A program made the translations under genes and the position numbers. Of a stretch of DNA of 8,446 nucleotides, positions 1 to 6,623 are shown piece after piece. The stretch is from an uncultured Spirochaetales bacterium (GTDB lineage Bacteria; Spirochaetota; Spirochaetia; Treponematales; Treponemataceae). The DNA is taken from NCBI GenBank assembly GCA_946061495.1, contig CAMGSV010000105.1, positions 1 to 8,446 of the forward strand, written 5' to 3'. The first letter of the stretch is position 1; every line of letters begins with the position of its first letter. The notes below the pieces were generated by a model. The model had not been told where the DNA came from. It did not search any database and saw nothing but the letters and a program-made list of their open reading frames with translations.

Positions 1-9
1 GATGTTTAA

Positions 10-15
10 TATAAT
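10..15 (+). promoter_or_regulatory. possible -10 element for the RNase III/radical SAM unit
   Basis: A perfect TATAAT lies at 10-15 in a very AT-rich leader. A start site about 7 nt downstream would give a leader of roughly 85 nt before the RNase III start at 108. The matching -35 box would fall outside the window, so this is weakly supported. An alternative -35-like TTTACA at 41-46 has no good -10 partner at the right distance. Confidence 0.25.
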
Positions 16-107
16 CTACCTTGGAAATCCAGGCAAAGTATTTACAATTTAAATTCTTAGGCTTGGTATGCCTCTAGCGTTGTTTTGCGTCAATTATGGA
101 GGTATTT

Positions 108-944
108 ATGACAATTCAACAACTACAACAAAATCTCAACTTTATCAAGAAAATAATTGGTTTTGAGAATTTCCCCGACAACAAAGAAAACCTGCTCATC
201 CAAGCTTTTGTTCGGCGTTCGTACTCACAAGAGCATCCTGAATGGCAACATAACCAAGTCCTCGAATTTATTGGTGATTCTGTACTAGACGCATATTTTG
301 TTCGGAAGATGTGTCTTCCACAGAACAATGTATTTGGTTAATTTACAAAGAAATATCAGTTTGTCTCTACAAAAACCGAAGGTGAGTTGACAAAAATAAA
401 GGCGGATTATGTAAACGGTACAGTGCTTGCACGGCACATCGACAACTTGAACCTTGCACAATTCTTGATTCTTGGCAAGGCTGACGAGAACAATAATGTC
501 CGCAACAAACAAGCCGTAAAAGAAGATTTGTTTGAGTCGATTATTGGAGCTGTTGCGCTGGCCAGCAATTTTCAGAATGAAGTAATCGACGAGGTTTGCG
601 AGAGGATGCTGGAACTGAAACCACAGGAACAAGATGCCAGCAAAAAACAGAAGGTCAAGGAAATGAGGAGATTGACAGGTTCTCCAGATGCCATCAGCCT
701 TGATAATGCCATCAACAAGTTGCTGTTGCTGGCACAAAAGAAATATATATCAGTCCCATTGTACTCAAACCCACAAAAGCCTATTGAATTTGATGATAAT
801 GGTTACCCGGTTTGGGAAATATTCTGTAAAGTTCAGGAATATCAACAATATTGGACTTCTAAAGGGTCTTCAAAAAAAGAAGCAAAACAAGCTGCTGCAT
901 ATCACTTATTGTGTTACACAATCCTCGAATATAAACAGGAATAA
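108..944 (+). pseudogene. RNase III (catalytic domain plus dsRBD) interrupted by one in-frame TAA
   Basis: RNase III cleaves double-stranded RNA with two metal ions. The signature VLEFIGDSVL (residues 51-60 from the ATG at 108) holds the metal ligands E53 and D57, and KEDLFESIIGA (138-148) holds D140 and E143. The first glutamate of the usual NERLEFLGD motif is Gln50 here. The middle segment TEGELTKIKADYVNG is typical of the family. The tail from about residue 203 is a dsRNA-binding domain ending in SSKKEAKQAAAYHLL. The start at 108 is preferred over the ATG at 96 because GGAGG (98-102) sits 5 nt before it. The TAA at 339-341 (codon 78) is in the same frame as the rest and splits the catalytic residues between two pieces. 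A one-base change (for example CAA to TAA) would explain it, as would a sequencing error. Restart at TTG 387 is possible but weak. The next gene follows after 5 nt. Confidence 0.85.
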
Positions 945-949
945 AACTC

Positions 950-2329
950 ATGACAACCAGAAAAGACAAAACAATTATCGCCGTTTCTGCTGGTCAAGAA
1001 ACGCCTAAAAAGGCTGACAACATCATAAATCGCCATGTCCGGTATTTAAACTATGGATTGCTTGGTCTTGTAACACTACTCAAAGAGCAGCTTGGTATAA
1101 ATATCATTATGATTCAGGGTAATTATGATTCACCTGAAATGGTTCTGAATAAATTATGTTTATCTGGATTAGATATAGAAAGAGACTGCGAGTGCTTTTT
1201 GTTGTCAATTCCGAGCGTATATTCTATACCTTGGTGCCAGAAATTTTGCAAGCTCATAAAATCCTGTTATGGGAAAAAGATTATTGCTGGGGGACGATGG
1301 GTTGTTGACAGCAATCCAACTTGGATACGATCCAAGTTGAGATTTGTGGATTTAATCATCGAAGGGTTTGGAGAAAGAAGACTTGCCGAACTATTTCAAC
1401 CTGTTGACAAGCACATTGAAGTACCAAGTGGAGAGTCCAAAGTCTTTGATACACTAAATTATGAACTCTTGATTGATTTCCTGAAGTACCAACCAAGCAT
1501 AGAGGTTTCTCGTGGATGTGGTTCTGGATGTTCATTTTGCGCAGACAAGAATACAAAACGTCTGTCTAACAAGCCTACAAATATGATAGTCAAAGAGCTG
1601 GATTATCTAGAGACATTATTTGATAATTTCTCTGTTTATTTTGAGGCTCCGCACTTCAATTTTCAAAGAGACTGGGTGGAAGAGTTTTACATGAGAATGC
1701 TTCTGCGGAAAGTTCAACCAGCATGGAGATGCACAACGAGAGTGGAAGCTATACCAATAAATCAATTGGAAAAACTAAGCAAAACTGGACTCAAAGTGTT
1801 GGACATCGGATTAGAAAGTGCCAGCAAGAAACAGCTAATCGCAATGAAAAAAACGAGGGAACCAGAAAAGTATTTAAATATAGCAGAAGAAATATTATAT
1901 GAGTGTCAAAGAAATAATATTTGGGTTAAATTAAATATCCTCCTGTACGCAGGAGAAACGTCCCAAACTGTCAAGGAAACAGAACTGTGGTTGCTCAAGC
2001 ATAAAAACCTGATAAAAAGCGTCTCCGTTGGCGGGCTTGTTTATTACAAAAATATGGGCAATGCATCAGAACTGTCTGCACTAGGGGCAAGTATCCCAGA
2101 AACAGAAAATATAGAGGAGACTGGTTATGCAAAGTTAAATCTTAGTCCTAAAATCAATTACAAAGATGCAGAAAACATAGCTACAGAAATATCTCGTCGC
2201 ATAATAACCAAACAAAATTATTTTGATGTAAAATCTATTTCCTATTTTGAGCGAGGGTATACCTTTGAGCAATTCGAGAAAGATATAGAACAATGTGATA
2301 AGAATAGTTTGCCCTTTGCCATTGACTAA
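950..2329 (+). CDS. radical SAM protein with cobalamin-binding-like N-terminal domain
   Basis: This 459-residue protein has a [4Fe-4S] motif C190-GSG-C194-SF-C197 (CX3CX2C) that generates the 5'-deoxyadenosyl radical, preceded by the typical EVSRG strand. DIGLES (285-290) matches the conserved strand of MiaB/Elp3-like and B12-type radical SAM barrels. Residues 30-150 resemble a B12-binding Rossmann fold (IIAGGRW at 111-117, DLIIEGFGERR at 134-144), but I see no DxHxxG cobalamin motif, so bound cobalamin is doubtful. The N-terminal domain has six cysteines (70, 80, 82, 96, 100, 106). The substrate is unknown; tRNA, other RNA or a peptide are all possible. The ATG at 950 is 5 nt after the RNase III stop, with AGGA at 937-940, so the two genes are almost certainly co-transcribed. 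The DNA is strongly AT-rich compared with the right half of the window. Confidence 0.88.
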   Translation: MTTRKDKTIIAVSAGQETPKKADNIINRHVRYLNYGLLGLVTLLKEQLGINIIMIQGNYDSPEMVLNKLCLSGLDIERDCECFLLSIPSVYSIPWCQKFCKLIKSCYGKKIIAGGRWVVDSNPTWIRSKLRFVDLIIEGFGERRLAELFQPVDKHIEVPSGESKVFDTLNYELLIDFLKYQPSIEVSRGCGSGCSFCADKNTKRLSNKPTNMIVKELDYLETLFDNFSVYFEAPHFNFQRDWVEEFYMRMLLRKVQPAWRCTTRVEAIPINQLEKLSKTGLKVLDIGLESASKKQLIAMKKTREPEKYLNIAEEILYECQRNNIWVKLNILLYAGETSQTVKETELWLLKHKNLIKSVSVGGLVYYKNMGNASELSALGASIPETENIEETGYAKLNLSPKINYKDAENIATEISRRIITKQNYFDVKSISYFERGYTFEQFEKDIEQCDKNSLPFAID

Positions 2330-2363
2330 AAACCTGCTTCTATTGTTGTCAGAAAAGGGCAAA
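2308..2363. repeat. 10-bp perfect inverted repeat between convergent genes
   Basis: TTTGCCCTTT at 2308-2317 is the exact reverse complement of AAAGGGCAAA at 2354-2363, with a 36-nt loop. It covers the last codons of the radical SAM gene and the gap before the convergent LRR gene. It could help to end transcription from both sides, but the long loop and the lack of a U-tract make it an atypical intrinsic terminator. Confidence 0.3.
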
Positions 2364-2369
2364 AGCTAA

Positions 2370-4472
2370 CTAGTTTATCTTTCTTGTGAAATTCCGATGA
2401 GACCAGTCATTGCGATAATCACTAAATTTCTCTGCATTTTTGGTAGGATTGGCTACATCAAGTGCCCCACCGAAGATTTCTCCCTCGGAATTGCAGAAGA
2501 ACCAATTATCTGTAGCCTCAAATGTAATAAGCGAGAGGTTTGAACAGCGATTGAAAGCAGCTAATTCTATCGATATAACGCTCGATGGAATAGTAACGGA
2601 CTTGAGACTATCACAACCTTGAAAGGCAGCAAAGCCAATTGATGTGACACTATCTGGAATCTGGACAGTTTCAAGGGAATCGCATCCCTCAAAAGTATTC
2701 CTTGCGATTGCAGTAATAGTATTTGGAATGGATATAGAGCCAAGGGAAATACAGTGGTGAAATGCCATCTCTCCTATGTGGTTGACACTGCTAGGAATTG
2801 AGATTGAAATTAATGAGCGGCATCCAGAAAAAGCATTAGCTCCGATTTCACTGACACTTTCTGGGATGTTGATACTGGAGAGTGATGTACATTCAGAGAA
2901 GGCTGAGTCTCCAATTTTGATAACACCATTGGGGATAGAGATTGAATTCAATGCAGTACATGATTTGAAAGCACCTTCTTCAATTACAGCAATACTAGAT
3001 GGTATGCTTATGTCTCCTGTTGCAGAGAGATAAACAAACAAAACTGTACCATCTTTGGAGAGAAGCATCTTCCCTGTAGAATCAGTAGAAAAACATTGGT
3101 TTTTGTCATTTACAATGAATTTGCTTAACGAAGTACACCTTTCAAAAGCAGAAGGCTCAATTTTCATAACACTATTTGGAATTGCAAACGAAACTAGGGA
3201 TGTACACGAGCTGAATGCGCCTTCCTGTATTTCAATTACGCTATCAGGAAGTGTGACTGATGTAAGATTGGGACAATCTGTAAAAGCATATTCCCCAATT
3301 GTAGTCACTCCATCTGGGATAGTGACCGAAATCAAAGAATCACAGCAACTCAAAGAGGCAAAACCTATTTCTCTGATACCTTCAGGAATGGAAACAGACC
3401 CCGAGGCAGAAGGGTAGCTAATCAATTTCTTTCCATCTTTGGAGAGAAGCATCTTCCCTGTTGAATCAGTAGAAAAATGTTGACTCATATCATCCACTAT
3501 GAATTGAGTCACTGGGGTATAGTAAGCAAAAGCATCACCAGCAATTTCGGTGACACTAGATGAGATGAACACCGAAGTCAGTGAACTACAGAAAGCAAAG
3601 ACTGCACTTCCGATGACACTGGAAGAGATGGTGATTTCTTGTAACGAAGTACAGAAACTGAAAGCTTGCCCTTTAATTTCTGTGAGGCTTTCAGGAATGG
3701 AGACAGAAACCAACGAACTGCAGTCACTGAAAGCTCCACCCCAAATTGTTTTTACCCCAGGTAGAATAGTGACAGAAACCAACGAGGTACAAAAGCTAAA
3801 AGCATTACCCCAGATGTCCGTAACGCTTCCAGGGATTGTAATGGACGTGAGGTTGGTACAACTACAAAAGGCGAAGTTCCCAATTTCTGTAATACTTGCA
3901 GGAATGATAACATTTCCTGTGGCGGAAGGATAGGCAAGTAGTTTTTTCCCATCCTTGGACAGAAGCATTCTGCCTGTAGGATCAGAACTGAAATAATGGT
4001 TCCTTTCATCTACCGTGAATTTAGTCAATGAGGTACAGCCCTCGAAAGCAGTCTGAGCGATTTGAGTGACACTGGACGGGATGAAAATTCCTGTCAGTGA
4101 AGTACAGTTGCGAAAAGCATCAAAACCGATTTCTGTAATACCAACAGATCGTGACAAGTCTAGTTCTACCATAACCCCATTAGGGATATTATGAAGAGAT
4201 TTGCCAAAATCAACCATGGATTCGACGTAACTGCGTATTACTAACTGATACTTTTCTGGCTTGCTCTGCCTTAGTTTTTTCAAGGCTTGTGATAAATCAG
4301 CCGAATCATCTATAACCAAAACATGTGGTAGTTTTTTTGCATCATAGGTTTGATGAATTTCTGTGGCGACATTTTCTTCTTCAGATGCTCCTCGTGCAAA
4401 CAATAACATTCCCATGGAAACGAGTATAGATAACATGCACACTCCCAATTTTACCTCTTTTATAGCTCTCAT
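2370..4472 (-). CDS. secreted BspA-type leucine-rich-repeat protein
   Basis: This 700-residue protein begins with a Sec signal peptide (residues 1 to about 29; hydrophobic core CMLSILVSMGMLLFA, likely cleaved near ARG/ASEEE). Residues 30-109 are a non-repeat segment. Residues 110-651 hold 19 LRR_5/BspA-type units of about 23 residues, pattern SVTEIGxxAFxxCTSLxSVxIP. Three 37-residue islands containing STGKMLLSKDGKKL-type sequence interrupt the array after units 2, 8 and 12. The protein ends in a Trp/Asn-rich cap without a visible sorting signal. Such proteins are surface or secreted and often bind host matrix, fibrinogen or other bacteria; that role is inferred from the family. I chose the ATG at 4472 because GGGAGGG (4485-4479) is 6 nt upstream and the signal peptide starts there; a start 27 nt further upstream would add nine polar residues. 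It lies 16 nt downstream of the FliL-like gene, probably in one operon. Confidence 0.9.
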   Translation of the reverse strand: MRAIKEVKLGVCMLSILVSMGMLLFARGASEEENVATEIHQTYDAKKLPHVLVIDDSADLSQALKKLRQSKPEKYQLVIRSYVESMVDFGKSLHNIPNGVMVELDLSRSVGITEIGFDAFRNCTSLTGIFIPSSVTQIAQTAFEGCTSLTKFTVDERNHYFSSDPTGRMLLSKDGKKLLAYPSATGNVIIPASITEIGNFAFCSCTNLTSITIPGSVTDIWGNAFSFCTSLVSVTILPGVKTIWGGAFSDCSSLVSVSIPESLTEIKGQAFSFCTSLQEITISSSVIGSAVFAFCSSLTSVFISSSVTEIAGDAFAYYTPVTQFIVDDMSQHFSTDSTGKMLLSKDGKKLISYPSASGSVSIPEGIREIGFASLSCCDSLISVTIPDGVTTIGEYAFTDCPNLTSVTLPDSVIEIQEGAFSSCTSLVSFAIPNSVMKIEPSAFERCTSLSKFIVNDKNQCFSTDSTGKMLLSKDGTVLFVYLSATGDISIPSSIAVIEEGAFKSCTALNSISIPNGVIKIGDSAFSECTSLSSINIPESVSEIGANAFSGCRSLISISIPSSVNHIGEMAFHHCISLGSISIPNTITAIARNTFEGCDSLETVQIPDSVTSIGFAAFQGCDSLKSVTIPSSVISIELAAFNRCSNLSLITFEATDNWFFCNSEGEIFGGALDVANPTKNAEKFSDYRNDWSHRNFTRKIN
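3049..3093 (-). repeat. island repeat copy A, 45 bp, nearly identical to copy B
   Basis: These 45 bases inside the third LRR island differ from 3433-3477 at a single position. They encode the STDSTGKMLLSKDG segment. The surrounding LRR units are much less alike in DNA, which points to recent duplication or gene conversion between islands. Confidence 0.85.
3433..3477 (-). repeat. island repeat copy B, 45 bp
   Basis: This is the partner of 3049-3093, 384 bp away, with one mismatch in 45 bases. It lies in the second LRR island. Confidence 0.85.
3949..3993 (-). repeat. island repeat copy C, diverged
   Basis: This is the equivalent segment of the first island (SSDPTGRMLLSKDG), 516 bp from copy B. 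It shares long stretches with copies A and B but carries several substitutions, so it is the older or unconverted copy. Confidence 0.7.
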
Positions 4473-4488
4473 AATATACCCTCCCTCA

Positions 4489-6114
4489 TCACCATTCAAT
4501 TACCTGCAAGCTCAAAAAGCGCACGTCACGAATCTCTGAGGAACTCAGGATGTGGTCATTGATGGCATTGCGAATCTCACTGCGACGTTCCTCTTCATTT
4601 CGGGGACGCAAATCCTCCACAGTCAACGCAGTAAAATAGCGATGAAGATAATCTTTAATCTCACTTTGGCGCTGGGTAATCTCGGTGGATGCAGCCTTGT
4701 CAGCCTGCTTGTAACCAAGAAAAACCTCTACAATAACACTGGCAGGAATTGCATCACTTGTCTTGGTGCTTACCTGCCCCAAGGAGGTGTACCAGTCCAG
4801 AACTTCTCGCTTGCTTCCGTATTCTTGGGAAACAGGAATTACCGCCTGCCGAGAGGTGTTGCCGCCAATCCAGTCCACAATGCCGCACTCAGGAATCAGG
4901 GGAAGCCCTTCGGTCTGCCCGCCACTCGCCGGAACCTGATTCGGTGGGGATGGCTGTCTCGCCTGTGCCGCCAGCTGGATGAAATTGCTCCCGTTCCGTG
5001 TGAAAATCCCGCCTGCCTCATCGTATCTGCCGATTCCGCTGATGTCCACGGTCTTGAAGAAGCTGGCGAGGCTGGAGCTGGAAAGGAGAGAGCTCACAGT
5101 TTGGTAGCGATACTGACTGGTGCTATAGCTGCGGCTGCGGCTCTTGTCCCACTCCTCCAGACTGGGGATGTCGCTGTAGTACAGGTCCAGTGCCTTGGTC
5201 AGGGTGGCGTCCTGCTCCCCCTGCATTTCCTCAAGGGTCTTTGTCAGCACCTCAAATGATTGCTGCCCCTTGGGAATCTGGCACAGGTAAAAGTAGATGA
5301 AGGCCTCCCGTTTTTCCAGCTTTTCCCGCTTCATGATGGACTCCACCTCCGCCACAATCTTGCAGTAGGTGTCGTAGGAGGCTTGGCTTTCCAACCCCAG
5401 GTCGGTAGCCGCCTTGTAGTCCTTGTATTTGGAGAAGCCCCGCTCCATGGCGGTGTAGTATTCCCAGCCCTTGGCGGCATCAAAGCCCTTCCTCCGGGCA
5501 TCCTGAATGTCCGCCTTTGTCTTGTAGCCCCGGTCCAGTCCGGGCATGAATTCCTGGTACTCCTTGTAGTCCGCCAGCTGGGCCGCCACCGCCCGATAGT
5601 ACGCGGAGGATTCCTCAGCTTGCACCTTTACCTCCTTCCGGCCGTTCCGTTCCGTCCACTGTGTCTCCCGAAAGACAAAGCCCTTCTTGAATGCATCCCG
5701 GCAGTCCTCCACGGACGTGAATTTGTTCCGCTTGTAGAAGTAGAAGAGGCTGGAGTCTGGCTTTGCGGCTTGGGTCAAGCCCAGCTCCACCGCCTCCTGA
5801 AAGTCAAGGCCGTTCCTGAATCCGCCCCTTTCTCCCGCAAGATAGCCTTCTATGTTGAGGTGGCCGTTCATGTCGAAGAAAAAATAGGTTCCGTCCCCTA
5901 TGACGACGAGCCGGACATCAGATGGATTCTCCTGCCCCTTCAAAAGATAGCCAACCTCGATTCCATGATGCTTTATCAGAAATTGCAGGTCCCCAATATT
6001 TTCCACCCGCACCGAGGGAGCGTTTCCGATTGAACCGATTTCCACGTACCGCAGGTCTGCCCAGAGGAGCAGGGCGCAGGAAAAAAGCAGCACACAAGCA
6101 AAAATTCTTCTCAT
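4489..6114 (-). CDS. exported protein with A-x3-G-aromatic repeats and C-terminal FliL-like domain
   Basis: This 541-residue protein starts with a signal peptide (MRRIFACVLLFSCALLLWA, likely cleaved after Ala19). Residues 65-85 form a beta-rich patch. Residues 105-250 contain six copies of an A/L-x3-G-[FLY] motif (EAVELGL, DAFKKGF, GLDRGY, DARRKGF, TAMERGF, AATDLGL), the last four about 14-16 residues apart. Residues 330-350 and 383-405 are Ser- or Pro/Gly-rich linkers. Residues 458-541 (ASVIVEVFLGY, EITQRQSEIKDYLHRYF, RSEIRNAINDHI, IRDVRFLSLQVIEW) match the periplasmic part of FliL, the flagellar basal-body protein that supports stator function. A classical FliL has a membrane anchor and only about 150 residues, so this is a FliL-domain relative and not flagellar FliL itself. 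The ATG at 6114 follows GGAGG (6126-6122) by 7 nt. It is the first gene of the operon with the LRR protein. G+C content drops near the start of the FliL-like part. Confidence 0.85.
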   Translation of the reverse strand: MRRIFACVLLFSCALLLWADLRYVEIGSIGNAPSVRVENIGDLQFLIKHHGIEVGYLLKGQENPSDVRLVVIGDGTYFFFDMNGHLNIEGYLAGERGGFRNGLDFQEAVELGLTQAAKPDSSLFYFYKRNKFTSVEDCRDAFKKGFVFRETQWTERNGRKEVKVQAEESSAYYRAVAAQLADYKEYQEFMPGLDRGYKTKADIQDARRKGFDAAKGWEYYTAMERGFSKYKDYKAATDLGLESQASYDTYCKIVAEVESIMKREKLEKREAFIYFYLCQIPKGQQSFEVLTKTLEEMQGEQDATLTKALDLYYSDIPSLEEWDKSRSRSYSTSQYRYQTVSSLLSSSSLASFFKTVDISGIGRYDEAGGIFTRNGSNFIQLAAQARQPSPPNQVPASGGQTEGLPLIPECGIVDWIGGNTSRQAVIPVSQEYGSKREVLDWYTSLGQVSTKTSDAIPASVIVEVFLGYKQADKAASTEITQRQSEIKDYLHRYFTALTVEDLRPRNEEERRSEIRNAINDHILSSSEIRDVRFLSLQVIEW

Positions 6115-6142
6115 CTAACCACCTCCATGAAAGTATATTTAT

Positions 6143-6159
6143 TACTAGATAAGTACTAG
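6143..6159. promoter_or_regulatory. possible operator: two TACTAG direct repeats one helical turn apart
   Basis: TACTAG occurs at 6143-6148 and 6154-6159, exactly 11 bp apart. The second copy lies in the palindrome TACTAGTA (6154-6161) and overlaps the -10 box of the minus-strand promoter. The position at and just after the start site would suit a repressor, perhaps the divergent XRE protein; this link is inference only. Confidence 0.35.
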
Positions 6160-6186
6160 TATACAGTTGTTTGGAGGAAAAGTCAA
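6158..6186 (-). promoter_or_regulatory. sigma70-type promoter of the FliL-like/LRR operon
   Basis: On the minus strand, TTGACT (6186-6181) and TATACT (6163-6158) are separated by exactly 17 bp, each one base from the consensus. AT-rich DNA lies just upstream of the -35. The predicted start near 6151 gives a leader of about 37 nt before the ATG at 6114. Confidence 0.7.
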
Positions 6187-6253
6187 AAAATATACAATCT
6201 AAAAGGTGGTAAATATTACTTACAGAATTGTTCTTTATCGGGGCAAAGTCCAT

Positions 6254-6259
6254 CATAAT
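6254..6259 (+). promoter_or_regulatory. possible -10 box for the XRE regulator, implying a leaderless mRNA
   Basis: CATAAT at 6254-6259 ends 7 nt before the ATG at 6267, so transcription would begin at or next to the start codon. No Shine-Dalgarno sequence is visible. The -35 region is poor (TTCTTT at 17-bp spacing). Confidence 0.35.
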
Positions 6260-6266
6260 TTAATAC

Positions 6267-6623
6267 ATGAACGAAGAAGAACTGGTGGACATCCCGCTCC
6301 TTTTAGGGCAAAATATTCGCAAATTCCGCAAAATGGCGGGGCTCACCCAGAGCCAGCTCTCCGAAAAACTTGAAATCACCCAAAAGCATCTTTCCGTCAT
6401 AGAAACGGGAGCCCAGTTTGCCTCCGCCTCCCTCATCTCCCGCCTCTGCAAGGAACTTTCCGTCACGCCGGGAATGCTCTTTGGCGGCGACATGGGCAGC
6501 CGCCACCTGGCCATCCTCCAGAGCATAATCCACAACCTGATAAACGCAAAGCTTGAAAGCCTCTACCAGCGCCTCCACTCGGATATCCAGTCCCTCCGTC
6601 AGGAGCCCCCACGGAGCTACTAG
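6267..6623 (+). CDS. XRE-family helix-turn-helix transcriptional regulator
   Basis: This 118-residue protein has an N-terminal HTH_3 domain (residues 11-73): LGQNIRKFRKMAGLTQ, helix 2 at 27-34 (TQSQLSEK), recognition helix at 38-47 (TQKHLSVIET), and the typical ending SRLCKELSVTPGMLF. The remaining 45 residues (HLAILQSIIHNLINAKLESL) look helical and may dimerise the protein. It is a small cytoplasmic DNA-binding regulator of the Cro/CI type. The gene is divergent from the FliL-like/LRR operon across 152 bp, so it may control that operon or itself. It converges with the flavoprotein gene, and the two stop codons overlap in the 4 bases CTAG. The start has no ribosome-binding site; the in-frame GTG at codon 7 is an alternative. 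The DNA is GC-rich like its right-hand neighbour. Confidence 0.88.
   Translation: MNEEELVDIPLLLGQNIRKFRKMAGLTQSQLSEKLEITQKHLSVIETGAQFASASLISRLCKELSVTPGMLFGGDMGSRHLAILQSIIHNLINAKLESLYQRLHSDIQSLRQEPPRSY

Larger units (their letters stand above)
2520..4145 (-). repeat. LRR coding repeat array, 19 units in four blocks (2, 6, 4, 7)
   Basis: The repeat period is 69 bp (23 residues). The blocks are separated by three 111-bp islands at 3900-4010, 3384-3494 and 3000-3110. Units 8 and 12, just before islands, are 22 residues long. Unit 7 is only 21 residues (SSVIGSAVFAFCSSLTSVFI plus Ser). Counts come from aligning the translated protein by eye. Confidence 0.85.

Noticed and set aside
59..73. Small AGGC/GCCT hairpin in the leader as a riboswitch or attenuator
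   Set aside because: The stem is only 4 bp and nothing else in the leader matches a known regulatory RNA.
96..107. Upstream ATG as the RNase III start
   Set aside because: It overlaps the GGAGG that serves the ATG at 108, and no ribosome-binding site precedes it.
339..341. Recoded stop such as selenocysteine or pyrrolysine
   Set aside because: The codon is TAA, which is not used for either, and no recoding context is visible.
2776..3933. Several plus-strand open frames with repeated patterns
   Set aside because: They are antisense to the LRR array, and their periodicity mirrors the 69-bp coding repeat.
3000..4010. Regularly spaced DNA repeats that could suggest a CRISPR array
   Set aside because: The repeats are in frame, encode LRR and island segments, differ in sequence and have unequal spacing (384 and 516 bp).
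5260..6033. Long open frame on the plus strand (257 codons)
   Set aside because: It is antisense to the FliL-like gene, which has a signal peptide, a ribosome-binding site and a promoter. The open frame is a side effect of GC-rich codon use.
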